Positions 56,949 to 64,000 of a stretch of DNA of 64,000 nucleotides are shown here, in pieces; the stretch's first letter is position 1; each line of letters starts with the position of its first letter. The stretch comes from CANKHA01 sp963731585 (GTDB taxonomy: Bacteria; Pseudomonadota; Alphaproteobacteria; Rhizobiales; Xanthobacteraceae): positions 1 to 64,000 of the forward strand of contig CAVSWC010000010.1 in NCBI GenBank assembly GCA_963731585.1, written 5' to 3'. The position numbers and the translations under genes are program-made. The notes under the pieces are model-generated. The model was not told where the DNA came from. It ran no database searches and worked only from the letters and a program-made list of their open reading frames with translations.

Positions 56949-57965
56949 TTACTGGATGGTGCGGATCACGCTGGTCATCGGTCTCGCGTTTGCGGCGAGT
57001 GGGTTCATCTCTTTCATGACCAGCGCATCGTATTCCGGCAGCGTCTTGAGCGGATCCTTCGGCTTCATGTGCACAATCTTGTAGCCGCCGGCTTTCATTT
57101 CGGCGAGGAGGTCACGCACCGCATTGGCCGTCCACGGATGCACGTCATGCATGAGGGCGATGCCTTTGCCGTGCTTCTTGAGCTTGTCCATCACCGCCTT
57201 CACGACCTGTTCCGGCTTGCGGTATTTGAAATCGAAGGAATCGAAATCGGTCGAGAACATCGCGACGTTGCGCTGACCGAGATAGGTCTGCAATTCCGGT
57301 GGCGACTTCAGAGTGGGAAAGCGGAAGAACGGCGCCTCATATCCGGCATCGCCAATCGCGATCTTGATGGCGCTCATGCCCTTCTCGATCTCTTCCTTGG
57401 GATCGTAATCGCGCACTTCGCGCTTGCCGCCGCCGATGTTCATGCTGCCGCGCGTCTTGGTCAGGTCCTGATGGCTCCAGGTGTGCGAGCCGATCGAGTG
57501 GCCGCCCTCAGCAACTTTCTTCAGGATCGCGGGGTAGTCGAGGGCGTTGCGGCCGATCGCGAAGAAGATCGCCTTGACACACTCTTCCTCCAACGCCTGC
57601 AGGACGATTGGCGTTGTCGGCCAGGGGCCGTCATCGAAAGTCAGCACGACTTCGCCTGGCTTCAGGAAGTCATACATCTTGTAATGTTCAAAGCCGAAGC
57701 CGGGACCGCCGGTGGTGTCGATTTCGACCACGCGCGACACCCCGAGTGCGTTCGGGTTCTTGCAGGACGCATCAAGGGTGCGTGCGGCGGCGGGGGTTGG
57801 AGGGACAGCGGCAGCGGTGACCGATGCCGGTACCGCCTTCGGCGGTGGTGCGACGCTTATCGGCGCCGGTTCCGGCGTCATCGGACCCAGGATGCGTTGC
57901 GCCTGGGCGACGCTGAGCGTCGCTAAAGACAGTGAAATGGCAAGGATATAGGACTTAGCCCGCAT
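56949..57965 (-). CDS. Exported polysaccharide deacetylase (NodB-like, CE4)
   Basis: 338 residues. A signal peptide (to about residue 22, VAQAQ) and a Pro/Ala-rich linker precede a NodB domain: VVLTFDDGPWPTTP with the catalytic and metal-binding Asp pair, GHSIGSHTWSHQDL with the two metal His, FRFPTLKSP, and KGIALMHDVHPWTANAV near the end. CE4 enzymes remove N-acetyl groups from glycans such as chitin or peptidoglycan; the substrate is not shown here. The start ATG 57965 is clear. Confidence 0.92.
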   Translation of the reverse strand: MRAKSYILAISLSLATLSVAQAQRILGPMTPEPAPISVAPPPKAVPASVTAAAVPPTPAAARTLDASCKNPNALGVSRVVEIDTTGGPGFGFEHYKMYDFLKPGEVVLTFDDGPWPTTPIVLQALEEECVKAIFFAIGRNALDYPAILKKVAEGGHSIGSHTWSHQDLTKTRGSMNIGGGKREVRDYDPKEEIEKGMSAIKIAIGDAGYEAPFFRFPTLKSPPELQTYLGQRNVAMFSTDFDSFDFKYRKPEQVVKAVMDKLKKHGKGIALMHDVHPWTANAVRDLLAEMKAGGYKIVHMKPKDPLKTLPEYDALVMKEMNPLAANARPMTSVIRTIQ

Positions 57966-58122
57966 CGTATTCTCCCCTCCCGCGTAGCGCGGATAGCTTG
58001 TGCCGACACCGCTCCGGCGGCGCCCCGTGTCGAGTCGCTCGGCCACTATTTTGGCACGATGATGCCTTGGCCGCAAGTCCGCTCGCTCCGGAAGAGCAGA
58101 CTGACGGCTATTAGTAAATAAT

Positions 58123-58728
58123 TCACCCTGCGGCCGGCCGCAGTTCCCGGGTGACGGCCGCCACAATTCGGGCATCCGACGGTTCGATGTCGGAGGAGAA
58201 CGCGGCGGCAATATGGCCGTCGCGGCCGACCAAATATTTGTGGAAGTTCCATCGCGGTACCTCAAGCGGCCGTTCGCCCGCGGCCCATTTGTAAAAGGGG
58301 TGCGCCGCAGCTCCTTTCACGGTGACTTTTTCCGCCAGCGGAAAGGTGACGCCATAGTCGCCATGCGCGGTGTGGCCTATTTCCGCCAGGCCGCCGGGTT
58401 CCTGACCCCCAAAATCATTTGACGGCACGCCGATCACCAGAAGCCCCTTGTCGCGAAAGCGCGTCCACAACTGCTGCAATCCTTCATATTGAGGGGTGTA
58501 GCCGCAGAGCGAGGCCGTGTTGACGACCAGGATAGGCTTGCCGGCGTGTTCCCCGAGGCGAAGGTCCCCGCCTTCCAGCCGTTTGAAGGAGAAGGCATAG
58601 GCGGTTGGGCGGCTCATTTCAGGTGAGGGGGCTTGCGCCCGTGCGGCCGGCGAGGGGCTTTGTGCCAGCGCTGGCGTCGCCCAGGCGCCTGCAAGCAGGA
58701 GCAAAAACTTTCGGCGATCCTGCAGCAT
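58123..58728 (-). CDS. Exported glutathione peroxidase family protein
   Basis: 201 residues. It begins MLQDRRKFLLLLAGAWATPALAQ, a Tat-like signal (RR-x-F followed by a hydrophobic stretch). The peroxidase core has LVVNTASLCGYTPQYEGL with peroxidatic Cys75, GVPSNDFGGQEPG with Gln, and PRWNFHKYLV with Trp-Asn. It should reduce peroxides in the periplasm with a thioredoxin-like donor. The next gene upstream, DUF1993, is in the same direction 7 nt away. Confidence 0.9.
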   Translation of the reverse strand: MLQDRRKFLLLLAGAWATPALAQSPSPAARAQAPSPEMSRPTAYAFSFKRLEGGDLRLGEHAGKPILVVNTASLCGYTPQYEGLQQLWTRFRDKGLLVIGVPSNDFGGQEPGGLAEIGHTAHGDYGVTFPLAEKVTVKGAAAHPFYKWAAGERPLEVPRWNFHKYLVGRDGHIAAAFSSDIEPSDARIVAAVTRELRPAAG

Positions 58729-58735
58729 GTCCGCC

Positions 58736-59251
58736 TCACGGCTTGTAAGGTGTGCCGATGAAGTCGCGCTTGACCAGAGTGAGTCCGGCATGCCGAAGAA
58801 GGTCATAGGCGGTGGTGCAATGGAAATAGAAATTCGGCATCGAGTGGTTCAGCAATAGCCCTTGCCCGGTATAGGTGCGCTCGCCGCTTGAACCCTTGAT
58901 CTTGATTTCCTTGTTCTCGGTGCCGTCGATCTGCGAGGGCTTGAGCCCTTTGAGAAAACCGACCACCTGCGCAATAAGCGCCTTCAGCTCGGGGATCGTA
59001 CTGTCGTCTTTTCCGACAGCCGGGCCCTCGACCTCCGCCAGCATGCCGCAAACCCGCGATGGATGCCGGCACGCCTCCTGCACCTGGCGCCCCATCGAAT
59101 ACATGTCGGGATAAAGACGCATGCTCAAAAGCACGGAAGGATCAATCTTCTTCTGTTCGGCATAAGCCGAAGCCTTGTCGAGGATATCGGACAGCGCGGT
59201 GAGATGCTGAATGAAAATCGGCACGGAAACGGAATACATCGAGATCGGCAC
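58736..59251 (-). CDS. DUF1993 protein
   Basis: 171 residues: PISMYSVSVPIFIQHLTALSDILDKA, RLYPDMYSMGRQVQEAC, and C-terminal LLNHSMPNFYFHCTTAYDLLRHAG match DUF1993, a DinB-like four-helix protein with conserved His residues that may bind metal. Function is unknown. The start chosen is GTG 59251, which gives the usual family N-terminus and has GAGGT upstream; ATG 59239 is the alternative. It forms a pair with the exported peroxidase gene. Confidence 0.85.
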   Translation of the reverse strand: MPISMYSVSVPIFIQHLTALSDILDKASAYAEQKKIDPSVLLSMRLYPDMYSMGRQVQEACRHPSRVCGMLAEVEGPAVGKDDSTIPELKALIAQVVGFLKGLKPSQIDGTENKEIKIKGSSGERTYTGQGLLLNHSMPNFYFHCTTAYDLLRHAGLTLVKRDFIGTPYKP

Positions 59252-59321
59252 GGCGGTACCTCGGTTGGACAAAGGATGCCAAGCTTAGCCGTTTTCCGCC
59301 GCACCTCAACCGTTTAGAGGT

Positions 59322-59555
59322 TTATCGGTCGCTGCCGAATTCGCTTTTTTTCGTGATCTCGGTCTCGCTACGGCTTGGCAGTTTGTCATCGGGCGGCCGC
59401 CGCTGATCGCTGTCCTCCGCGGTACGCCCCGCTTCACGGCCCGCCGGGTCCTTGGCCGGACCTCGCTTGCGGGTACCGTCATCTTTGTCGGTGATGTAAG
59501 GGCCGCGCGGTCCATTCTCCGGCTCGCCGGTAGGCGTGTCGTCACCGATGCTCAT
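59322..59555 (-). CDS. Small charged hypothetical protein
   Basis: 77 residues from ATG 59555 (MSIGDDTPTGEPENGPRGPY), or 82 from 59570. It is rich in Asp, Glu, Arg, Pro and Gly, with no hydrophobic segment, so it is probably disordered. I do not recognise a family. A GGAAC box upstream (59618-59622, minus) has only a poor -10 at an EcfG-like spacing, so stress control is possible but weakly supported. Codon pattern is consistent with a real gene. Confidence 0.5.
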   Translation of the reverse strand: MSIGDDTPTGEPENGPRGPYITDKDDGTRKRGPAKDPAGREAGRTAEDSDQRRPPDDKLPSRSETEITKKSEFGSDR

Positions 59556-59714
59556 TTGTCCCTTGCCCATGGCAATTTCCTTTGTGCTCAGAAGTGAAAA
59601 CCCACGGCACGGGTCTGGTTCCGGTGCTTATCCGCCGCCCGAGCGTATCGCCCGCCCAAAGCCCCCGGCTGGAGCCGAGGGGCTGTCTTGCCAAATGCGC
59701 GGGGATTTTTGCAA

Positions 59715-60272
59715 TTAGCTCGGAATGAAAAGCAGCGACATTGTGTTGTTGAAAAAATGGCAAAGCGGGTTTCCAAAAGCTCCCGCGCTATCGTGTCTGT
59801 GGATTTTCACTTTGAAGTAAAATTCATGAGTTCCTTCTGGTACGTTGAAGACCCTCTCCGAACTTAAATTGAAATTATGAAATGTCGTGACACCGTTTGC
59901 GTGCGGGTCCAGAGTGAATGAATGGCGGGCACCACCGTTGCCGTGCCCGGTTGCCTCCACGGCTGGGTCCCTGACAAGTTGGGTTGAGAAATCAATCGCC
60001 ACCTTGGTGGTACTCGATGCATTCGAGCAAATTCCTGTCCCATTGATGCTCGCCAACACACGGCCGCGGCCGGGCACAGTGATCGAATTGCTGCGGAGGA
60101 CGCTTGGCGGTGGCGCCGAAGCGCTGAACGTTACGCAAGCTTTCGCAAGATTAGTGCTGCAGGGCGGCTGTGAGACGAGCTCGGCCTGCGCATGCGCCTC
60201 CAGTGCGAGCCCGATCAAGCCGGTCAAGCAATACCCACCAACAAGGGCCGTTTTCCGAAATGACATTGCCAT
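59715..60272 (-). CDS. Exported hypothetical protein
   Basis: 185 residues with a signal peptide (TALVGGYCLTGLIGLALEAHAQ). The mature part has four Cys (QPPCSTNLAKAC, GICSNAS, NPLCHFF), suggesting disulfides, and alternates beta-type segments such as VAIDFSTQLVRDPAVE and HEFYFKVKIHRHD. It looks like a small beta-sandwich envelope protein. No family is recognised. No neighbour points to its role. ATG 60272 is supported by GGAGGGCGGCAA upstream. Confidence 0.6.
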   Translation of the reverse strand: MAMSFRKTALVGGYCLTGLIGLALEAHAQAELVSQPPCSTNLAKACVTFSASAPPPSVLRSNSITVPGRGRVLASINGTGICSNASSTTKVAIDFSTQLVRDPAVEATGHGNGGARHSFTLDPHANGVTTFHNFNLSSERVFNVPEGTHEFYFKVKIHRHDSAGAFGNPLCHFFNNTMSLLFIPS

Positions 60273-60580
60273 TTGCCGCCCTCCCTATGTTTGATCCTCG
60301 GGATTCCCCAGAGAAAGCCCAGCCTGTCACCTTTACGGCCTTTGAACTAGGCCGACTCGCGAAGTAAAGGATACAAGCCGAAAAAGCCTCTAGGAAGATA
60401 GTCTCCCGCGTTGGGTTTCCTCTTGCCCCCGAGATGAGCCTCGGAAGCATGGTGTGGCTGTTAAACCGGCTTGAAATGGCTTGATTCGCCACCGCTGCGC
60501 CCACTGCTGCCGGGAACCACGAGGTCTTGAAGACGTTCTACCTATGCTTATGTCCGCCGTCGGATTTAGGGGGTTTCAAC
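60273..60580. other. Intergenic region between divergent hypothetical genes
   Basis: 308 nt between two divergent hypothetical genes. Likely promoters for both, but I see no clear sigma boxes, RNA gene or strong hairpin. Base composition is lower in GC than the neighbouring coding sequence. Confidence 0.4.
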
Positions 60581-61522
60581 TTGCTACGCTTTCTTTTCCC
60601 GTCGTTCGAAAAGCCCGATGCGCGCCGGCGCTATCTGAATATTGAGCCGGAAAGTCACGATTTCCGCGGCGTCGGAACGGTACTGCTGCTCGCGGCTTCA
60701 TGCGGCGTCGCGCTGGCCTTATGGGAGCCAACCCATCAGGTTACCACTCCATTCGTTACCGCCTCCGGCTCGCGTTCCGTACCTGCGTCGACTGCGTCGG
60801 TCGGCGCCTCGAAGGCTGCTGGGCCTGAGACCACGGCCACGGCGGATGCCGACGACGATCAGTCCACTCCGACGGTGAAGCTCTCCACATTGTGCTCCCA
60901 GCGCGCTACCGCGCGGCGCGATTGCGCCAGCGCGAAAGCCGTTAAGGATGCGCGGTTGAACGCGCCGGATCCCGATCCTGTCTCTCCTGCTCCTTCTCCT
61001 TCTCCTTCTCCTTCTGCTTCTACGCCTAGTTCTGCTCGTGCTTCTGCTTCTGTCCCCGCTCCGGCCGCTGCGCGCGTCTCTGCGCCTGCGCCGGTGAGGG
61101 AAGCGCCACCGGCCGTGGTCGCGGCCAAGGCCACCAGCGCGGAGCCGGTTGCGACGGCCGTTCAGCCGGAATCACCCAACGTGCAGTCGCCACGCACCGC
61201 GAGCGTTCCCAAGCCGAAACGTCCGCGCGCGGTGGAAGACGCGCCGGCGGCGTCGAAGGAAGTGCCAGCGGCCGTGGTCGCCGCCGTGTTCGCCGCCACC
61301 GCAAACGTTCCAAGGGCGAAACGTCCGCGCCCGGTGGAAGAAGCGCCGGCGGAACGGCTGGTGCGGGTCTATGACCAGGTGATGCCCGACGGCCGGCGGG
61401 TTCCGGTTTATCGGCGGGTCGGCAGTGGCAGCCTTGAGATTGATGGCGAATCTCGCGCATACCGTCCGGCGCGGCGGGCCAATATTGAACCGCCGAACGG
61501 ACGTTATTTCGGTCTGCAATAA
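60581..61522 (+). CDS. Single-pass membrane protein with Pro/Ala/Ser-rich periplasmic region
   Basis: 313 residues from TTG 60581 (LLRFLFPSFEKPDARRRYL), chosen because AGGGGG lies 7 nt upstream; TTG 60527 is in frame but lacks such a site. One membrane segment at about 35-50 (GTVLLLAASCGVALALW). The rest is low-complexity: Ser-Pro repeats encoded by four exact CCTTCT units, and a repeated module (VPKPKRPRAVEDAPA and VPRAKRPRPVEEAPA). The C-terminal VRVYDQVMPDGRRVPVYRRVG looks folded. Function unknown; the architecture suits a spacer that crosses the periplasm. Confidence 0.6.
   Translation: MLRFLFPSFEKPDARRRYLNIEPESHDFRGVGTVLLLAASCGVALALWEPTHQVTTPFVTASGSRSVPASTASVGASKAAGPETTATADADDDQSTPTVKLSTLCSQRATARRDCASAKAVKDARLNAPDPDPVSPAPSPSPSPSASTPSSARASASVPAPAAARVSAPAPVREAPPAVVAAKATSAEPVATAVQPESPNVQSPRTASVPKPKRPRAVEDAPAASKEVPAAVVAAVFAATANVPRAKRPRPVEEAPAERLVRVYDQVMPDGRRVPVYRRVGSGSLEIDGESRAYRPARRANIEPPNGRYFGLQ
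60992..61015 (+). repeat. Hexanucleotide repeat (CCTTCT x4) inside a coding region
   Basis: Four exact CCTTCT units encode Ser-Pro repeats. The codons here end in T, unlike the G/C-ending codons around them, so the tract probably arose by slippage. Confidence 0.85.
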
Positions 61523-61694
61523 TCCGACGTATCTGCTAGCCCGACTATCTGGGCGCCGTCCCTTTTGGGCGAGCGGGAGCGGTAACGGCCTGAGAGAAAT
61601 CCCTTCGCGCTGCGCTTAGCTCCTTTACTCCGCCAGTTTCGTCAGCATTACCATTGGTGCTATCGTCCGGCTGTCGATCTTCGCGGAGAAGCTG

Positions 61695-62723
61695 ATGCGT
61701 TTGCGCTTGTGCTTGCTGGCTCCCTTGCTGGTTTTGGCCTGCCTGCTCCCATCCGTTGCGCCGGCCGAGACGGTGGCGGAATTCTACAAGGGCAAAGCCA
61801 TCAAGGTGATTATCGGCTACGCGCCGGGCGGCGGCTTTGATGCCTATGCGCGGCTGCTGGCCGAGCATCTGCCGAAACACCTGCCCGGCAATCCGACCGC
61901 CTTGGTGCAGAGCATGCCGGGCGCGGCTTCGGTCAAGGCGGCAAATTTCATCTACGGCATCGGACCGCAGGACGGCACGCTGATCGGGATTCCCAATCAT
62001 GCCGTGCCGATGAATGCCTTCGTCTGGCGCGAGGTAGGCGACGGCCTCGACGTTACCAAACTCAACTGGATCGGCCGGCTCGATGCCATCGACGTGGTCA
62101 ATGTCGCCTGGCACACGGCCGGGGTGAAAAGCATCGAGGATGTGAAGAAACGTCCGCTCGCCATCGCCGCTACGTCCCCCACCGGCACGTCGGTGATGAT
62201 GCCGACGGCGATGAACAAGCTGATCGGCACGCAATTCAAGGTGGTGCAGGGCTACAAGGGCACTGCCGAGCAGTATCTCGCGATGGAAAAAGGCGAGACC
62301 GAGGGCATGGGCAACGCCATCTGGTCACAGCTCAAGCGTTCGCATCCGCACTGGATCGCCGAAAAGAAACTCGTGCCGCTTTATCAGGACGGCTACCAGC
62401 GCGCACCCGGCCTGGAAGATGTGCCGACCGCGATGGAACTCGCGAAGAATGAGGAAGACCGCAAGGTATTTCGCCTGCTCGGCAGCACCGCGGAGGTTGG
62501 CCGCTCTTTCTATGTTGGGCCACAAGTCCCGGCGGAGCGCGTCGCGGCACTGCGGCAGGCTTTCAGCGAAATGACGAAGGACCCTGCTTTCAGGAAAGAG
62601 GCCGAGCAGCTCAATATCGTGATCAATCCGATGTCAGGACAGGATTTGCAAAAGATGATCGGCGAGCTTGGGCTGTATCCGCCTGAGTTGCTGGAGCGCA
62701 CGCGGCAGCTCGTGGCGCCGTAA
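61695..62723 (+). CDS. Tripartite tricarboxylate transporter substrate-binding protein (TctC family)
   Basis: 342 residues. Signal peptide ends near VAPAETVAEFY. The mature start FYKGKAIKVIIGYAPGGGFDAYARLLAEHLP is the divergent TctC type, which also occurs in the gene at 63715. PGNPTALVQSMPGAASVKAANFIY and C-terminal VGPQVPAERVAALRQAFSEM support the family. No transmembrane TctA or TctB is nearby, so it may work with a transporter encoded elsewhere, as is common in bacteria with many TctC paralogues. It is followed by the dehydrogenase gene after 25 nt. Confidence 0.88.
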   Translation: MRLRLCLLAPLLVLACLLPSVAPAETVAEFYKGKAIKVIIGYAPGGGFDAYARLLAEHLPKHLPGNPTALVQSMPGAASVKAANFIYGIGPQDGTLIGIPNHAVPMNAFVWREVGDGLDVTKLNWIGRLDAIDVVNVAWHTAGVKSIEDVKKRPLAIAATSPTGTSVMMPTAMNKLIGTQFKVVQGYKGTAEQYLAMEKGETEGMGNAIWSQLKRSHPHWIAEKKLVPLYQDGYQRAPGLEDVPTAMELAKNEEDRKVFRLLGSTAEVGRSFYVGPQVPAERVAALRQAFSEMTKDPAFRKEAEQLNIVINPMSGQDLQKMIGELGLYPPELLERTRQLVAP

Positions 62724-62748
62724 GGATACTAACCAGGGGAGTGCAGCG

Positions 62749-63601
62749 ATGGATTATCAGGTTGCGCTGATCGGCGTCGGCAAAATGGGCAGCGCCTTGC
62801 TCGAGCGCCTGGTCGCGGCGGGAGCGAAGGTGCGCGCCTTCGATATCAAGGATAGCGCCATGCAGGCCGCGCGCGAGCGCGGTGCGCAGACGGTCGCGTC
62901 CTCCGCCGAAGCCGCGCGCGGCGCGAAGATCATCCATGTCTTCGTGCATAACGACCAGGAAATCTTCGACGCCACCCTCGGCGACAAGGGAGTTCTGGCC
63001 GGCGCCGACAAAGGCGCGATCGTGATCCTGCACAGTACCATCCTGCCCGCGACCACGCGGCGAGTGGCCGAGGAAGCGCGCGCACAAGGCTGTGCGTGTG
63101 GTCGATGCTTGCGTTACCTCGACGCCGCGTTATGTGCGCGCCGGCGAGGCTGTCTTTCTGGTGGGCGGCGACGACGAGGTGGTAGCGGAGATTGGCCCGC
63201 ATCTGGAAAGGATCGGCAGCAAGGTCTGGCATTTCGGTCCGCTCGGCTCGGGCAATGCCGCCAAGCTAATGAAGAACCTGTCGAACGTGATGGAACGGGT
63301 GATGTGGCTGGAGACGCTGACGGCCGTGAAGGCTGCCGGCATCGATCCGCGCCAATATGCCGAGATGCTGAAATCGGTGATGCGCGGTTCCGCCATCTCG
63401 GACTGGGAAAAGATCATCCGGATCGACGATGGCGAGGTCTCACCAACGCGGCCGGGCGGCAACATTTTCCGCAAGGACGTGCCGCATGCGTTGAAATTCC
63501 TGCATGGGCTCGGGTTGGAGCTGCCGCTGGCCGAAGGCACCGGCCAAGCCGCCGCGCGCTTTGTGGCCGATGCGCCAAAAGCCGCTGAAGCCGCGGAATA
63601 G
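62749..63601 (+). CDS. 3-hydroxyisobutyrate dehydrogenase-type NAD-binding protein (one frameshift)
   Basis: About 284 codons. Rossmann motif ALIGVGKMGSALLERLV near the N-terminus, DACVTSTPRYVRAGEAVFLV after a frame change near 63085, then the catalytic Lys region GSGNAAKLMKNLSNVM. This is the beta-hydroxyacid dehydrogenase layout. The substrate cannot be told. It sits between two TctC receptor genes, so oxidation of an imported hydroxyacid is plausible. The frame change is a single event in a clean region and may be a base-calling error. Confidence 0.85.
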
Positions 63602-63714
63602 CGGCGACGTTTCGCTGCGCGCAAACCGTTGACGGCAGGGTGCCTGCAAGATAGTTAGTTACCCATACTATCACCATACGCCTGCATGGCCCTAAAGCCG
63701 AACGGGAGGATGAT

Positions 63715-64000
63715 GTGAAGCATTTCACAAGGCTGGTGGCATTCGGTTTCGTGGCCTCGCGTTTTAGCCGCGTCCGCGCAAGCGCAAACGCCGGCAGAAT
63801 TTTACAAAGGCAAAACCGTCCGCCTGATTGTCCCGGCGGCCGCCGGCGACAGCTACGACACCGAAGGCCGGCTGATCGCGCGTCACCTCACCAAATACAT
63901 CCCCGGCAATCCCACCATCGTGCCGGAGAATATGCCGGGCGCCTCGGGCCGCAATGCAGCAAGTTATATTGCCAATGTCGCGCCCAAGGACGGCACCGTG
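63715..64000 (+). CDS. TctC-family substrate-binding protein (3' truncated by window end, one frameshift)
   Basis: Starts at GTG 63715 after GGGAGGA. A signal peptide is readable if one base is restored near 63757: KHFTRLVAFGFVAS then VLAASAQAQTPAEFY. The mature start FYKGKTVRLIVPAAAGDSYD and PGNPTIVPENMPGASGRNAA match the receptor at 61695, so this is a related paralogue. It runs off the window. The Gly-rich loop reads AAAGDSYD rather than the PGGGFD of its neighbour, so its ligand may differ. Confidence 0.8.
   Translation, partial: MKHFTRLVAFGFVASRFSRVRASANAGRILQRQNRPPDCPGGRRRQLRHRRPADRASPHQIHPRQSHHRAGEYAGRLGPQCSKLYCQCRAQGRHR

Noticed and set aside
59598..59622. EcfG-like promoter before the small charged protein
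   Set aside because: GGAAC is present, but the GTT element is only reached with a 15-nt gap before GGTT, one short of the usual spacing, so I did not list it.
60992..61015. Possible CRISPR or minisatellite array
   Set aside because: Only four 6-bp units in a coding frame, without spacers.
1..64000. Mobile elements, integrases, phage genes, toxin-antitoxin or defence systems
   Set aside because: None recognised on either strand; the window reads as ordinary chromosomal DNA.

Overview
The window is a GC-rich chromosomal segment of an alphaproteobacterium, most likely of the Hyphomicrobiales (Rhizobiales). The evidence is the acpXL-to-lpxXL cassette for very-long-chain-acylated lipid A, a PhyR/NepR/EcfG general stress response (GSR) locus, several TctC-type solute receptors, and small DUF3309, DUF992, DUF2934 and DUF892 proteins. 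No phage, transposase, CRISPR array or rRNA was seen; one tRNA-Gln is present.

Layout. 0-3.3 kb: a branched-chain amino acid ABC transporter (livHMGF), with frameshifts in the first three genes. 3.3-6.7 kb: part of a tripartite tricarboxylate transporter (tctA fragment, tctC), a rhodanese and a polyamine-binding protein. 6.8-12.0 kb, minus strand: acpXL-fabZXL-fabF2XL-fabF1XL-adh2XL-lpxXL. 12.4-14.6 kb: small envelope and stress genes. 14.6-21.5 kb: ligD, ecfG-nepR, phyR, an HWE histidine kinase and a small exported protein. 21.5-25.8 kb: DUF3309, a DUF992 remnant, otsA copy 1, DUF2188, a sensory-rhodopsin-transducer-family protein and a glucose dehydrogenase. 25.7-29.8 kb: a GH15 enzyme convergent with otsB-otsA copy 2. 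30-35.6 kb: an FtsX-type ABC system with a His-rich loop plus an exported M29-like protein. 35.9 kb: tRNA-Gln. 36.6-50.8 kb: the operon glgE-treS/mak-glgB-glgX-treZ-treY, divergent from malQ (51-52.9 kb). 53-60.3 kb: ppx, rlmE, a GST, DoxX and envelope or redox genes. 60.6-64 kb: a Pro/Ala-rich membrane protein, two more TctC receptors and a 3-hydroxyisobutyrate-dehydrogenase-type enzyme.

How it fits together. Sequences matching the EcfG consensus (GGAAC, 16-17 nt, CGTT or a close variant) lie upstream of nepR-ecfG, phyR, ligD, a DUF892 ferritin-like gene, a PF04120 gene, otsA, malQ, DUF2934 and a small exported protein. The segment therefore looks like a GSR control locus placed beside many of its outputs: trehalose by three routes (OtsAB, TreYZ, TreS), glycogen or maltosyl-glucan turnover (GlgE, GlgB, GlgX, MalQ), DNA end repair and iron/ferritin-like functions.

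Sequence quality is uneven. About 0-2.5, 25.9-28.3, 30.4-33.1 and 37-50.6 kb carry many frame changes inside otherwise well-conserved proteins, yet gene lengths and ATGA stop/start overlaps are preserved. I read these as assembly or sequencing indels and report such genes as single loci. The regions 3.5-25.7 and 51-63 kb are mostly clean.
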